The notes: a model not told the origin generated them from the sequence alone. A stretch of 64,000 nucleotides of DNA from Acinetobacter lanii (GCF_011578285.1 NZ_CP049916.1:620001-684000); one strand, 5' to 3'; positions 18,367 through 28,263 are shown, counted from the first letter of the stretch. Numbers and translations: made by a program.

Positions 18367-18843
18367 GTGAAATTAAAATAGGTCATCGTTCAAGTGTTAA
18401 CGCAGATGATTCTCTGAATACTGATATGAATATCCTGTTCAATCTTGGTGTTGCATTTGAGTACTGAATTTTAGACATGATTAAAGACCTGATCGACCTC
18501 AATCGGGTCTTTTTTATTATATTTATTGCGTTATCACGATGCGCTATGGTTTAGTTTTGAGTTGGTTTTAATTTGAGGTTTTTTCTGATCTTTCTCCTCA
18601 ACTCAATACACGCTTGCGGTTTTGTTTTTTGAATCATCACAAAGCGAGATGCAGAATCTTTTGCACAGGATAATATAGACTGTTGCTATGCGCTAAAATT
18701 GCATAACATTTCATCAGTATAAATGATAGAAATCAATCATGAGTCATCAGGACTCGAATAAAAGTTTTTGAAAACAACAATATTTGATTGCCGACTTTGC
18801 CTGAGCGTACCGCATTAAGCGCATTCCGCACGAGACTTTTCAC
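18367..18843. other. Intergenic region between the NTF2-like gene and ltrA
   Basis: About 480 bp without a supported gene. It holds a terminator at 18484-18515 and then AT-rich sequence leading to ltrA. No operator or RNA family was recognised. Confidence 0.5.
18484..18515 (+). terminator. Intrinsic terminator
   Basis: AAGACCTGAT and AATCGGGTCTT pair over about 9 bp (one G-U) around a short loop, followed by TTTTT. Likely ends the NTF2-like transcript. Confidence 0.75.
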
Positions 18844-20010
18844 ATGAGCGCATTATTCTCAAATTTAGCCAAATGGCTGAGTCCATTGACCCCACGTGAT
18901 CCACATCAACCGCATCGGGTAGCAACGCCTTTAGAGTTGTTGTTTGATTTAATCTTTGTGGTGGCGATTGCCACGGCAGGGCAGCAGTTTCATCACAGCA
19001 TTGTAGAAAACCATTTGGGTGCAGGCTTGGTCAGTTACTTGATGGTGTTTTTTGCACTGTGGTGGGCGTGGATGAACTTTACTTGGTTTGCCTCAGCCTA
19101 TGACAATGATGACACCGTTTATCGCATCATGACCTTTGTGCAAATCACCGGTTCATTGGTGATGGCCGCTGGTATTTCGGATGCCTTTCAACAGCAGGAT
19201 TTTGACGTGATCATTATTGGTTATGTGATCATGCGGTTGGGGCTGGTGACGCAGTGGATTCGGGTGGCGTGTTCTGATCCTGAGCGGCGAAAAACAGCAT
19301 GGACTTATGCGATTGGCATTATCATTGTGCAAATGTGTTGGCTATTGTTTCACTTTACCCCGATTCATTTCTCTGTGTATTTGTTTGGGCTATTGGTGGT
19401 TGCAGAACTAAGTGTGCCGATACTTGCTGAGTCTCAAAATATGACGCCGTGGCATCCGCATCATATTGCAGAGCGTTATGCTTTATTGACCATCATTGTG
19501 TTGGGCGAGTCGATTGTGGGCTGTTATTCCGCGATGGTCGATGCACTGCATCATCAAAGCTTTAGCCATGAATTGCTGTTTTTAATGATTGGTGGTTTGG
19601 TACTGATGTTTACCATGTGGTGGGCGTATTTTGATCATGAAATTGCTGAGCGATTGAACAGTCGTAAACGCGCTTTCACTTGGGGCTATGGGCATTTCTT
19701 TATCTTTATTGCCATTGCTGCGATTGGTGCAACTTTGGCAGCATCAGTCGACGTGGCAACCCATCAGGCGGAAATTTCAGATCAATGGGCAGGTTATTTG
19801 GTTGCCGTACCTTTGGTGATTTACACCGCGAGCCTTTGGGCATTACATGAGGCACATGCCCAAAATGGGGTAAGGAAATGGCTTTATCCTTTAAGCACCA
19901 TCATCGTCTTGTGTATTCCTTTGTTTTCAACCGATATCGGCTATAGCGTATTTACCATTTCAATGGTGTATGCGATTCGCTTGATTTTATCTAAGCGTTA
20001 TCTGATTTAA
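18844..20010 (+). CDS. ltrA: Low-temperature-requirement A (LtrA) family membrane protein
   Basis: A 388-residue polytopic membrane protein. The N-terminal HRVATPLELLFDLIFVVAIA motif defines the LtrA family. It has about ten predicted membrane segments, with WWAWMNFTWFASAYDNDD, a typical conserved loop, near residue 75 and ALLTIIVLGESIVG near 215. The family name derives from a Listeria locus needed for growth in the cold; biochemical activity is not established. A Nudix gene begins 27 bp after the stop and may be cotranscribed. Confidence 0.85.
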   Translation: MSALFSNLAKWLSPLTPRDPHQPHRVATPLELLFDLIFVVAIATAGQQFHHSIVENHLGAGLVSYLMVFFALWWAWMNFTWFASAYDNDDTVYRIMTFVQITGSLVMAAGISDAFQQQDFDVIIIGYVIMRLGLVTQWIRVACSDPERRKTAWTYAIGIIIVQMCWLLFHFTPIHFSVYLFGLLVVAELSVPILAESQNMTPWHPHHIAERYALLTIIVLGESIVGCYSAMVDALHHQSFSHELLFLMIGGLVLMFTMWWAYFDHEIAERLNSRKRAFTWGYGHFFIFIAIAAIGATLAASVDVATHQAEISDQWAGYLVAVPLVIYTASLWALHEAHAQNGVRKWLYPLSTIIVLCIPLFSTDIGYSVFTISMVYAIRLILSKRYLI

Positions 20011-20037
20011 TGGCAATCTTTTAGAGGTGAGAAGGCT

Positions 20038-20442
20038 ATGGCGTATGATGATTTTTATCGAATGAGTTCGCATGCTGTGATTGTTAATGATCAACAGCAG
20101 GTGTTATTGCTCAAAGCCACTTATGCAGACCATGCATGGGGCTTGCCGGGTGGCGGCTTGGATCTGGGTGAAACCATTCATCAAGCCTTAGTACGTGAAT
20201 GTCGCGAGGAGCTTGGCTGTGACGTTGAAATCGATTATCTATCGGGGGTGTATTTTCATTCAGCCGTGACGTCTCATGCCTTTATTTTTCGTTGTCATTT
20301 AAAAGCGGGTGCTCAGATTCAACTCAGTGATGAACACAGTGAATTTGCATGGTTTAATGTAGATCAATTAAGCAACGTCCAAAGGATTCGGGTACAAGAT
20401 TGTTTAGACTTTAAGGGTGTGGTCGTGAGTCGAGCATTTTAA
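20038..20442 (+). CDS. Nudix hydrolase
   Basis: A 134-residue protein with an intact Nudix box (GGLDLGETIHQALVRECREELG, quoted here as the motif G-x5-E-x7-R-E-x-x-E-E-x-G), at about residues 40-62. It probably hydrolyses a nucleoside diphosphate linked to another moiety; the substrate is not predictable. A good SD (GAGGTGAGAAGG) precedes the ATG. It lies 27 bp after ltrA. Confidence 0.85.
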   Translation: MAYDDFYRMSSHAVIVNDQQQVLLLKATYADHAWGLPGGGLDLGETIHQALVRECREELGCDVEIDYLSGVYFHSAVTSHAFIFRCHLKAGAQIQLSDEHSEFAWFNVDQLSNVQRIRVQDCLDFKGVVVSRAF

Positions 20443-20489
20443 AACAAGCTCGAAAAGCCATGATATAAAAACCATAAAATAGGTGCTGT

Positions 20490-20846
20490 ATGAAAAAAAA
20501 TTTAGAACAACTCAGCGATCAAGAGGCGCTAGGCATTGCCAATCGGATGATGGATACACTCATGGATGCTTCAACGCGTCAGGATTATGCTGCACATAGT
20601 CAGCATTTTTCTAAACGTGCCCAAAGTGCCTTAGATGAAACCCAATTTGAAGTGGTCTGTGAGATCTATCAAAAGAAATACGGTTTTTTTCAGGAGCGTG
20701 AGTTTGTGAAATTATTTAGACGTCCTGAGTCGATTGCGTTTATTTGGAAACAACGCTATAGCAAAGTCGATGGAGATTATGTCGCTGAAATGGTCATGAT
20801 CATGGAGGAGGGCGAATACAAAGTCGATCATGCTTTTGTATTCTAA
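20490..20846 (+). CDS. Hypothetical protein
   Basis: A 118-residue soluble protein (MKKNLEQLSDQEALGIANRMMDTLMDASTRQDY...). The pattern of N-terminal helices, then HFSKRAQSAL and strands ending EGEYKVDHAFVF, suggests an NTF2/SnoaL-type fold. No catalytic residues were recognised. The stop codon lies inside the first unit of a 14-bp tandem repeat that continues downstream. Confidence 0.55.
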   Translation: MKKNLEQLSDQEALGIANRMMDTLMDASTRQDYAAHSQHFSKRAQSALDETQFEVVCEIYQKKYGFFQEREFVKLFRRPESIAFIWKQRYSKVDGDYVAEMVMIMEEGEYKVDHAFVF

Positions 20847-20896
20847 GTTATGTATTTTAAGTTGTGTATTTTAAGCTGTGTATTTTAGATCATGTA
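20841..20896. repeat. Four-unit 14-bp tandem repeat
   Basis: Four adjacent 14-bp units with consensus TTTTAAGTTGTGTA lie at 20841, 20855, 20869 and 20883. Units 1 to 3 differ from each other by one or two bases and unit 4 by more. The first unit contains the TAA stop of the preceding gene. Confidence 0.85.
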
Positions 20897-20947
20897 TTAG
20901 AATGCCCATTTTAAATGAATGGATTAACTCAAAAAGAATAAAACATC

Positions 20948-21322
20948 ATGACAACATTAAATTTAGAACAACTCTTTTATCAAACTCAACAAAATTACGC
21001 ATTGATTCCGCATTTTTTAGATCAACTCTTGCTGTCTAATGTGTATTGTTTAGGAACAGAAGAGCAAGATCAAAAGCGCAATTTTAGAGTGTTAGAAACC
21101 CCTGAGGGTGATCAGGCGATTCCATTCTTTTTAGAACTTGAAACGGTGTATCGGGACTTTGGTGCTCAGGTCGAGCACTTCACCATCAATACTCGGATAC
21201 TGTTTGAAATCACGCAAGGGGCGACCTTGGTACTTAATCCAACGTCTGAATTATCTAAAGAATTTCAGCCTGAGGAGATTCGATCGATTCTCGAAATGGA
21301 AAAACCTTTCGAGCAATCTTGA
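20948..21322 (+). CDS. Hypothetical protein
   Basis: A 124-residue acidic soluble protein (MTTLNLEQLFYQTQQNYALIPHFLDQLLLSNVYCLG...). It resembles SseB-type or small 'enhanced serine sensitivity'-like proteins in its PFFLELETVYRDFG and ATLVLNPTSELSKEF segments, which recall the SseB N-terminal domain (predicted value regions ending LNP). This is tentative. It is followed by a terminator at 21338. Confidence 0.55.
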   Translation: MTTLNLEQLFYQTQQNYALIPHFLDQLLLSNVYCLGTEEQDQKRNFRVLETPEGDQAIPFFLELETVYRDFGAQVEHFTINTRILFEITQGATLVLNPTSELSKEFQPEEIRSILEMEKPFEQS

Positions 21323-21337
21323 TGCCATGATCAAAGC

Positions 21338-21369
21338 AAAAAGCCTTCGATATCATCAAAGGCTTTTTT
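21338..21369. terminator. Intrinsic terminator, probably shared by convergent genes
   Basis: AAAAGCCTT / AAAGGCTTTT with a 10-base loop and T run on plus; the A run on the left also gives T's on the minus strand. It sits between a plus-strand gene and convergent dusC. Confidence 0.8.
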
Positions 21370-21386
21370 GTTTATTGTTTATGGCT

Positions 21387-22325
21387 TTAAGTGGTCTGAG
21401 CAGCCTTTAACTTATCTTCAATTTCAGTCAATGCTTTAATCCGTTTGACTTCATCCCATAAAGCTTTCGCTTCAGGGTAATGCTTTGACATCATGCCGAG
21501 CCATTGCTTATAGCGACCGACCATATTCATTTCTTTCTTATAAGAACCGTTCAAAAAGCGAACCTGTAAGTCGAGTAATTCCTGCCATGTGATCAAGGGA
21601 TCATCACAGTTCTGACGAATACATTGGGTCACATCTGGTGTGGTCACCGCAGCACGTCCAATCATGAGATCTTCACAGCCTGATTCCAATTGGCATTGTT
21701 TGGCATCGGCATTGTTCCAGATCTCACCATTGGCAATCACGTTGATTTTTAAGGCTTCACGAATCGGTTTAAGCTGATCCCAAAATGCGGGAGGCGTATA
21801 ACCCTCAGCTTTGGTACGGGCATGTACCGTCAGCCATGATGCCCCTGCATCTTCAATCGCATGGGCATTTTCTAAGGTGAAGTTGCGATCCATATAACCC
21901 AAACGCATTTTGGCTGATACTGGAATATGCGCAGGCACGGCATCACGAACCGCTTTAACCAATTCATGCACCACCTCAGGTTCATCTAAAAGCACTGAAC
22001 CGCCACGGTGTTTGTTGACGGTTTTTGCAGGGCAACCAAAATTCATATCAATCACAGGCGCACCGAGTTGCACGGCTTTAATCGCGTTGGCCGCCAGCAT
22101 TTCAGGGTCATTCCCTAGGAACTGAACGTGTACGGGCGTACCTGCCGCAGTTTTACCCCCATTTAACAGTTCAGGGCAGTAGTGATGATAAACGTGATCG
22201 GGCAGGATGGAGTTGGTGACACGAATGAACTCTGTTACGCACCAGTCAAAACTCCCTACAGAGGTGAGCACGTCACGCATAATAGGATCAGTTAAGCCTT
22301 CCATCGGTGCAAGGATGAGTTTCAC
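21387..22325 (-). CDS. dusC: tRNA-dihydrouridine(16) synthase DusC
   Basis: A 312-residue FMN-dependent Dus-family enzyme that reduces uridine 16 of tRNA. Signatures are the N-terminal LAPMEGLTDPIMRDVL, MNFGCPAKTVNKHRGGSVLL (with the catalytic cysteine), VSAKMRLGY and IANGEIWN. DusC is favoured over DusA/B by the TEFIRVTNSILPDHVYHHYCPEL segment and the length (E. coli DusC 315). Monocistronic, convergent with a hypothetical gene across a terminator. Confidence 0.9.
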   Translation of the reverse strand: MKLILAPMEGLTDPIMRDVLTSVGSFDWCVTEFIRVTNSILPDHVYHHYCPELLNGGKTAAGTPVHVQFLGNDPEMLAANAIKAVQLGAPVIDMNFGCPAKTVNKHRGGSVLLDEPEVVHELVKAVRDAVPAHIPVSAKMRLGYMDRNFTLENAHAIEDAGASWLTVHARTKAEGYTPPAFWDQLKPIREALKINVIANGEIWNNADAKQCQLESGCEDLMIGRAAVTTPDVTQCIRQNCDDPLITWQELLDLQVRFLNGSYKKEMNMVGRYKQWLGMMSKHYPEAKALWDEVKRIKALTEIEDKLKAAQTT

Positions 22326-22431
22326 AGTATTCGAGCCGTTGAATCAAAAAACAGGGTTATACGCATTTTAAAGGAGGATGTCTAGTTTTGACTAAACACC
22401 AATAGAGAATGTCTCAAGGAGATTGAATGCT

Positions 22432-23244
22432 TTAACGACCTAAAATCATTTCTAAAATAAATTTAGTGCCAATAAAACCAATGGCAAGCAATAGAAATCC
22501 GACAATGGTAAAACGACGTGCCTTTTGTCCACGCCAGCCAAAGGCATAATGACCGAACAACAGTGTCCCATAGACAAACCAAGACAAAATACTAAACGCA
22601 GTTTTATGTGCCAAATGCTGACCAAAGAAATCATCGATGGTGAAGAAACCAAACAGCAACGCGGCAGTCAGCAAACCAAAACCTGTGATGAGCATATCGA
22701 ACAGCAGGGATTCCATGGCTTGATAAGCAGGAAGTAAACTGACCCAGACCCGATTTTTCTGTTTGTTTTTCAGTTCACGGTCTTGAAGCCAAAGCAGTAC
22801 TGCATGAATGGTGGCCATCAACAGCACTGCATAGGCCGAAAGCGAGAGGATAATGTGAATATCCAGTCCAAGGGTATTTTTTGCAACAGCCAATTCTGCC
22901 GATTGGCTCAGGCTAAAACCTAAAATTAAGCCCAGTGCAGCCACAGGTATGCCAATCAGATTCAGTGCAATGACTGGTCGATAGGTACTATACAGCAGAC
23001 TCAAGAAAAGCATGAGCGCCGAAGTGAAGGACATTAAATTAAAGACATCATAATTTATGCCCAATGGGGTGTTCATATCATGATATAACACCGTAGCATG
23101 CAGAATTAGACCCAAGGCAGAAACAATGCCAATAAACCAGTGGTTCGGAGCACGTTTTGACATTAAGTGTAAAAACAAATACCAAAACGAGGTGGTATAA
23201 GCAATTAATGCTAAAATTGTGTAAACCAAAGGGAGGCTAATCAT
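22432..23244 (-). CDS. CcsA/HemX-like cytochrome c assembly-type membrane protein (YpjD-like)
   Basis: A 270-residue protein with eight hydrophobic segments. It shows the conserved pattern of CcsA-related proteins: an internal histidine in LGLDIHIILSLSAYAVLLMATIHAVLL (residues 125-150), a further one in GQHLAHKTAFSILSWFVYG, and LFGHYAFGWRGQKA (haem-handling-type WRGQKA motif). E. coli YpjD, which also lies beside ffh, is the closest known context. The gene is divergent from ffh. A role in haem or cytochrome handling is inferred only. Confidence 0.82.
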   Translation of the reverse strand: MISLPLVYTILALIAYTTSFWYLFLHLMSKRAPNHWFIGIVSALGLILHATVLYHDMNTPLGINYDVFNLMSFTSALMLFLSLLYSTYRPVIALNLIGIPVAALGLILGFSLSQSAELAVAKNTLGLDIHIILSLSAYAVLLMATIHAVLLWLQDRELKNKQKNRVWVSLLPAYQAMESLLFDMLITGFGLLTAALLFGFFTIDDFFGQHLAHKTAFSILSWFVYGTLLFGHYAFGWRGQKARRFTIVGFLLLAIGFIGTKFILEMILGR

Positions 23245-23387
23245 GTCAAACCTTTTTCTGGATGCTGAATATTCATGCTATGAGATATAAATTCCATGCG
23301 AACTACAGTATCCTATAGCATCTTATGCATAAATTTTCTATTTTAAGAAAGATTTTTTTGCAACAACCATTTTAAGCGGATTTTGCA

Positions 23388-24797
23388 ATGTTTGATACCT
23401 TAACAGAACGACTCACGCAGAGTTTAAGAAATGTTACTGGCTCAGGGCAACTGACCGAAGACAATATTAAAGATACGTTACGTGAAGTACGTATGGCTCT
23501 GCTTGAAGCTGACGTTGCCTTGCCTGTAACTCGTGAGTTTATCGCGAAAGTTAAGGAAGAGGCATTGGGTCAGGAAGTGATGACTCAGCTTTCTCCAGGG
23601 CAAGCTTTCGTTAAAATCGTCCATGACGAACTCACCAAAATGATGGGTGATGCCAACGAAACCCTAGATTTAGCAGCAAAACCACCTGTGGTGATTTTAC
23701 TTGCCGGTTTACAAGGGGCGGGTAAAACCACGACTGCGGCAAAACTTGCGCGCTTTTTACAAGAACGTCAAAAGAAAAAAGTCGCGATGGTCTCTGCCGA
23801 TGTGTATCGTCCAGCAGCGATTAAACAGCTTCAAACGGTCGCAGGTGAAGTCGGCGCGATTTTCTTTGAATCGAATGCCAATGAAAACCCTATCGTGATT
23901 GCCAATCGTGCGATTGAACAAGCTAAGATTCAATTTGCTGATGTGTTGATTGTCGATACCGCAGGTCGTCTACATATCGATGACGATATGATGGACGAAA
24001 TTAAAGACTTACACGCTGCGATTAACCCAACTGAAACCTTATTCGTGGTCGATGCCATGACTGGTCAGGATGCGGCAAATACAGCTAAAGCCTTTAATGA
24101 TGCTTTACCATTGACCGGTGTGATCCTCACCAAAACTGATGGTGATGCACGTGGTGGTGCGGCGTTGTCTGTTCGTGCGATTACCGGTAAGCCAATCAAA
24201 TTCTTGGGTATGGGCGAAAAGCTCGATGCCTTAGAGCCATTCCATCCTGAGCGTGTTGCACAACGTATCTTGGGTATGGGTGACGTGCTGTCTTTGGTCG
24301 AAGAGCTTGAACGTAAAGTCGACAAAGAAAAAGCCGAAAAAATGGCGAAAAAATTGCAAAAAGGCGGCAGCTTCAACTTTGAAGATATGCTGATGCAGTT
24401 TGAGCAAATGAATAAAATGGGCGGCATGATGGGCTTCTTGGACAAGTTGCCGGGCATGAGCAATTCAGGCATTCAAGATGCAATTGCGCAAGCGAATCCT
24501 GAAAAGCAAGTGAAAAAAATGGAAGCGATTATTCAATCGATGACCATTAAAGAGCGCCGTAACCCAGACTTAATGAACCCAAGCCGTAAAAAACGGATTG
24601 CAGCGGGTTGTGGTATGGATGTGGTTGAAGTCAATAAATTGATTAAACAACATGCCCAAATGGCGAAAATGATGAAGAAATTTGCTAATCCATCGGGTAT
24701 GGCAAAAATGATGAAATCACTCAGCGGTATGCAGAAGAAATTCGGTGGCGGTGGCGGTATGGGTCCATTATTTGGTGAGAATACACCAAAGAAATAA
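23388..24797 (+). CDS. ffh: Signal recognition particle protein Ffh
   Basis: A 469-residue SRP54-type GTPase. It has an N-domain (residues 1-85), then a G-domain with G1 GLQGAGKTTTAAKLA near 107, VDTAGR near 188 and TKTDGDARGG near 246. The C-terminal methionine-rich M-domain (residues 325-455, MLMQFEQMNKMGGMMGFL..., with RKKRIAAGCG) binds 4.5S RNA and signal sequences. The full protein length is as expected. It is divergent from the ypjD-like gene and ended by a good terminator. Confidence 0.97.
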   Translation: MFDTLTERLTQSLRNVTGSGQLTEDNIKDTLREVRMALLEADVALPVTREFIAKVKEEALGQEVMTQLSPGQAFVKIVHDELTKMMGDANETLDLAAKPPVVILLAGLQGAGKTTTAAKLARFLQERQKKKVAMVSADVYRPAAIKQLQTVAGEVGAIFFESNANENPIVIANRAIEQAKIQFADVLIVDTAGRLHIDDDMMDEIKDLHAAINPTETLFVVDAMTGQDAANTAKAFNDALPLTGVILTKTDGDARGGAALSVRAITGKPIKFLGMGEKLDALEPFHPERVAQRILGMGDVLSLVEELERKVDKEKAEKMAKKLQKGGSFNFEDMLMQFEQMNKMGGMMGFLDKLPGMSNSGIQDAIAQANPEKQVKKMEAIIQSMTIKERRNPDLMNPSRKKRIAAGCGMDVVEVNKLIKQHAQMAKMMKKFANPSGMAKMMKSLSGMQKKFGGGGGMGPLFGENTPKK

Positions 24798-24821
24798 TGT
24801 GAGCGTCACATCGTCAGAAAA

Positions 24822-24845
24822 AAGGTGCCTTGTGCACCTTTTTTT
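24822..24845 (+). terminator. Intrinsic terminator of ffh
   Basis: AAGGTGC / GCACCTT with a short loop and a seven-T run, about 25 bp past the stop. Confidence 0.88.
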
Positions 24846-24975
24846 ATGCATGATCAACAGGTTGATAAAGCGATAATGGAGTGAGTCACTTACAGTTCTT
24901 AGCAAAGTCCAGATAGTTTCATGAAGCGGGTTAAGGCAAGATAAAGACTCACTTAGATAATGAAAAGGATGTTCC

Positions 24976-25545
24976 ATGGCGCAAGTGAATGTCATACATG
25001 GTTATACCGCCAGCCCAGAAGAAAACTGGTTCCCATGGCTACAAGCACAGGCAGATCAGCACGGGATTGAACTGAATGTTTTGCGTTTAGATCCGTCAGA
25101 ACGACCTCAATTGCAGGTTTGGGATCAACAGATTCAGCAGCAGCTGGGCGCACTGAATGAAGACAGTGTGCTGATTGCACATAGTTTAGGATGTTTGGCG
25201 ACGTTGCACTATCTCAGTCATGCGTTACAGCAGCAGCGTATTCGTAAGTTGATTTTGGTGGCGGGTTTTAATGGTCGCTTAGGGCGATTGGAGCAGGTCA
25301 ATCCTTTTATTGATGCTGCGGTGATTGATTTTGAGTTGTTAAAGCAACAGATTACAGAACGCGTGGTGATTTACTCTGAAGGAGATGCGCGGGTTTTGCC
25401 GAAGTTTAGTTTGGAACAGGCACATCGTTTGAATGCCAAAGTGATTGCGGCGCAACACCAAGGTCATTTTATTGACTCCGAAGGGTGTACTGAACTGCCT
25501 GAAGTGTGGCAGGAAATAATCAGTGTCATACCGCCTACGGAATAA
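24976..25545 (+). CDS. RBBP9/YdeN-type serine hydrolase
   Basis: A 189-residue alpha/beta hydrolase. The opening VNVIHGYTASPEENWFPWLQ and the nucleophile elbow AHSLGC (Ser near residue 69) are typical of the RBBP9/YdeN family. The likely acid lies after YSEGDARVLP and the histidine in QGHFID. The substrate is unknown. The gene stands alone between terminators. Confidence 0.82.
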   Translation: MAQVNVIHGYTASPEENWFPWLQAQADQHGIELNVLRLDPSERPQLQVWDQQIQQQLGALNEDSVLIAHSLGCLATLHYLSHALQQQRIRKLILVAGFNGRLGRLEQVNPFIDAAVIDFELLKQQITERVVIYSEGDARVLPKFSLEQAHRLNAKVIAAQHQGHFIDSEGCTELPEVWQEIISVIPPTE

Positions 25546-25610
25546 CGTTAATGAGCATAGGCATGCTGTACAAGTCTTTGTATCGGACAAAGCTTAAATG
25601 TGAAAACAAA

Positions 25611-25641
25611 AAAAAGCAGCATTGAAAAGCTGCTTTTTTAT
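25611..25641. terminator. Intrinsic terminator between convergent genes
   Basis: AAAGCAGC / GCTGCTTT, 8 bp, with an 8-base loop, A run on the left and T run on the right, so it can serve both the plus-strand hydrolase and the minus-strand lipoprotein gene. Confidence 0.85.
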
Positions 25642-25664
25642 TGAAGCGATGAGTTAGTTGAATA

Positions 25665-26411
25665 TTAGTTTATCTCTTCTTCTAATTCGGCGTAGATGGC
25701 GTCGATGATTTCAGACTGTTGTTGATCATCTTCAACTAACTTGCCTTGTTTATCCCAAATTTTATGTTCAATCACATGGTTAGAACCATCATTACTGATG
25801 GTGAGTTCAGCTGCTTTAACGCCATTGGCGTGCCATAAAGTTTGTTGAATGTTGTCGGTTGTGGTTTCACTTTCTAAACCGACTTTTCCATTGGCATAGA
25901 AGCTTTGTGATTTACCAATTTCTTGACCATGGTCATCATAGGTGCCTTGGTATGAAACTTGACCATTGGGAAAATATAAGATGATTGGACCACTGGCAAC
26001 ATCACTGGCGAAGCTAAATAATCCCATTGGATCACGAATCCAAATTGGTGAAGACTGTGGTTTCTGGGTTTTTTGATAAAAATCTTGGACTAAGAAACGC
26101 CCAGTTTTATCACGCCCCAATAAAGTACGGTAGTAGCCATCTTCGATCGGCACCAAGGAATAGGTGGGATCAATGGTCGATGCACAGCCACAGTCTTGTT
26201 CATTGGGTGTTTTACTAAAATAAGCAATAATCGGCTGTTGTGTCGTCAGCTGTTGTTGAATATTTTGTGGAATTGCTTTTGAAGCAGTCGGCAGGCTATT
26301 ACAGCCACTGAACAGTAGACTCAGACCAATCACTGCGCCAGAAAAGAGGCGAATAGAATAATCTTTAAATGCAGCTTTTTGAGCTGAAGCGAATTGAGTT
26401 GTATTGATCAT
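25665..26411 (-). CDS. MORN-repeat lipoprotein (YwqK-like)
   Basis: A 248-residue protein. Near residue 32 a hydrophobic stretch ends in LLFSGC, a lipobox, so it is probably an envelope lipoprotein. The start may be internal, as the N-terminal 20 residues are longer than a usual lipoprotein leader. The C-terminal half shows MORN/YwqK-type repeats (YFPNGQVSYQGTYDDHGQEIG, FYANGKVGLESE, WHANGVKAAELT, IWDKQGKLVED). Such repeats mediate binding; no enzymatic residues were recognised. It stands alone. Confidence 0.72.
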   Translation of the reverse strand: MINTTQFASAQKAAFKDYSIRLFSGAVIGLSLLFSGCNSLPTASKAIPQNIQQQLTTQQPIIAYFSKTPNEQDCGCASTIDPTYSLVPIEDGYYRTLLGRDKTGRFLVQDFYQKTQKPQSSPIWIRDPMGLFSFASDVASGPIILYFPNGQVSYQGTYDDHGQEIGKSQSFYANGKVGLESETTTDNIQQTLWHANGVKAAELTISNDGSNHVIEHKIWDKQGKLVEDDQQQSEIIDAIYAELEEEIN

Positions 26412-26591
26412 GATGATGATGCTCTTGAGTGTTTATTGTTGATTTAAATATTTTTAAATATCGTTATAAAAAGTCATGCGTACATATTGAATATGAATTA
26501 TTAGAAATGTACTGAGCCTATGATAAATGTGAAATCAATCACATTAAATATAAATCAAGAAAAAATGACAAAAAATCAACATGGTAAATCA

Positions 26592-26630
26592 GCATCATTG
26601 GCGCTTTGCTAAAAAAGGCACCGATGATGC
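26592..26630. repeat. Long imperfect hairpin
   Basis: GCATCATTGG pairs with CCGATGATGC (ten pairs, one G-U) around a 19-base loop that contains further pairing. It lies in the 285-bp gap between coaX (minus) and the lipoprotein gene (minus), so it may be the coaX terminator, although no clear T run follows on the minus strand. Confidence 0.4.
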
Positions 26631-26696
26631 AATTTAATGGATTGCTTTTTTAAACACCGATTTTAAAACACGTGTTTAAAGCAATATCAGGATGAT

Positions 26697-27425
26697 TTAA
26701 GCTTGATGTGAGATATATAGGTTTAAACCTTTGAGCAATAAATCAGGTTCAATGATCGGATTAAACTCTTTTAAATAATGGGCAAATAAAGCGGCATCAC
26801 CACCAGTTAAAACCAATTGGCGAGGGGATTGGCGCAAGACATTTTCAATGGTGCTGAGTAGACCCAAGAAAATCCCATGATGCACCGCATCAATGGTATT
26901 GCGTCCCGGACTGAGTTCGGCAAAGGCCATATCGGGGATTTTAATGCCTTTGGTATTTTGAATGAGGGAATTGCGTTGTAAATAGAGATTGGGGAGGATA
27001 TAGCCGCCCAAATGCTGTAGCCCTTCAGTCAAATCAATGGTCAAAGCTGTTCCACAGCTCACCACACATAGATTTTGTTCCGGATGTGCAACCGCCAACA
27101 CCTGTAACCAACGGTCAATGCCAAGCTGAGTGGTGTCATCATAACCACAGCGTAATCCTGCATATTCGGCATGGACTTTGGCAAACCTTACAGGCACATC
27201 CAGCATTTTTAGAATTTTAATAATACGGTCATTGTTCTTTTTGTCTTGTACCGAAGAGATGCCAATTTTATCCAAATTTAAGGCTTTAAAATGTTGAATC
27301 AAGCCTAGCAACAAATCAGCAGGCGATTGCAAATGCATTTCTGCTGCATGTTCAATCACAACGCGATCTTGAGTGATCCAATATTTTAAACGGGTGTTAC
27401 CAACGTCTAGCCAAAGTCGTTTCAT
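26697..27425 (-). CDS. coaX: Type III pantothenate kinase
   Basis: A 242-residue CoaX-family kinase, first step of coenzyme A synthesis. Signatures are [17 protein letters not shown] (phosphate-binding), [10 protein letters not shown] and [12 protein letters not shown], then [16 protein letters not shown]. This type is ADP/CoA-insensitive and needs a monovalent cation. It follows birA by 56 bp in the same direction, the usual birA-coaX order. Confidence 0.93.
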   Translation of the reverse strand: MKRLWLDVGNTRLKYWITQDRVVIEHAAEMHLQSPADLLLGLIQHFKALNLDKIGISSVQDKKNNDRIIKILKMLDVPVRFAKVHAEYAGLRCGYDDTTQLGIDRWLQVLAVAHPEQNLCVVSCGTALTIDLTEGLQHLGGYILPNLYLQRNSLIQNTKGIKIPDMAFAELSPGRNTIDAVHHGIFLGLLSTIENVLRQSPRQLVLTGGDAALFAHYLKEFNPIIEPDLLLKGLNLYISHQA

Positions 27426-27481
27426 GACATTCCTTACTGATTTTGATAGTCCACTTTTGGTTTTTGTGAGTATGATAAAAA

Positions 27482-28234
27482 TTAGGCTTTAACACGCAGC
27501 CGACCTTGGTAAAAGCCTTGTAAGCCTTGTTCGGTCAGCACATTGATTTTACCGTCATCTGAGATGCCTTTAAAAATCCCTGTAGTGATTTGCTCACCAT
27601 GCTCAAACTCAACGCTTTGATTCATAAACGCAGCATAGTGATTAAAGCGTCCCGACAGGTTGTAACTGCCATGCTCGAACCATTGACCAGCTTGCTGAAT
27701 GGCTAAATATAGCTCACTGATGATTTGAATCCGATTGGGATATTGCAAACCGAGTTGCATCAGTGACGTGGCTTGTTGATCAATCCCTTCTTGAGATACA
27801 GGCAAGAGGTTGATGCCGACACCGACAATGGCTTGATGGGTATTGATCGGCTCTACCAAGATTCCGCCCCATTTGCCTTGTGCGCTATACAGGTCATTCG
27901 GCCATTTAATTTGTAGACCTTGCAGGTTCTTAAGCGAGGGCATTTGTAAGATATTTAGAGCAATTTCAAGCGATAAACGACCATCTAAGGGTGTTCGTGT
28001 TTCGAGCAATGTGCTTAAATAAATGTTGCCGACCGGTGAGACCCATTGCCGTTGATGCTGTCCACGACCTTGTGTCTGGGTTTCACTACACACCAAAATT
28101 CCGTGTACATGGTCACTGACTAAGGCTCTCACGTCATCATTGGTTGAGGTGGTACTTTGTTTTAAGTGCAAGACCTGTGGAAGCTGATGTGCATCGCTGA
28201 GAAGTTGTCGAAGATGACGAGTCTCTAAATCCAT
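27482..28234 (-). CDS. birA: Biotin-[acetyl-CoA-carboxylase] ligase BirA, catalytic type
   Basis: A 250-residue protein without the N-terminal winged-helix repressor domain of E. coli BirA (321 residues), so it is a monofunctional ligase. It shows [29 protein letters not shown] (GRGRxGRxW-type motif with R-to-Q exchange), [20 protein letters not shown] and GVGINL. The C-terminal domain ends [11 protein letters not shown]. It forms a likely operon with coaX. Confidence 0.93.
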   Translation of the reverse strand: MDLETRHLRQLLSDAHQLPQVLHLKQSTTSTNDDVRALVSDHVHGILVCSETQTQGRGQHQRQWVSPVGNIYLSTLLETRTPLDGRLSLEIALNILQMPSLKNLQGLQIKWPNDLYSAQGKWGGILVEPINTHQAIVGVGINLLPVSQEGIDQQATSLMQLGLQYPNRIQIISELYLAIQQAGQWFEHGSYNLSGRFNHYAAFMNQSVEFEHGEQITTGIFKGISDDGKINVLTEQGLQGFYQGRLRVKA

Positions 28235-28263
28235 ATTGAATCTGAGAAGAGTGAAAAAGATTA

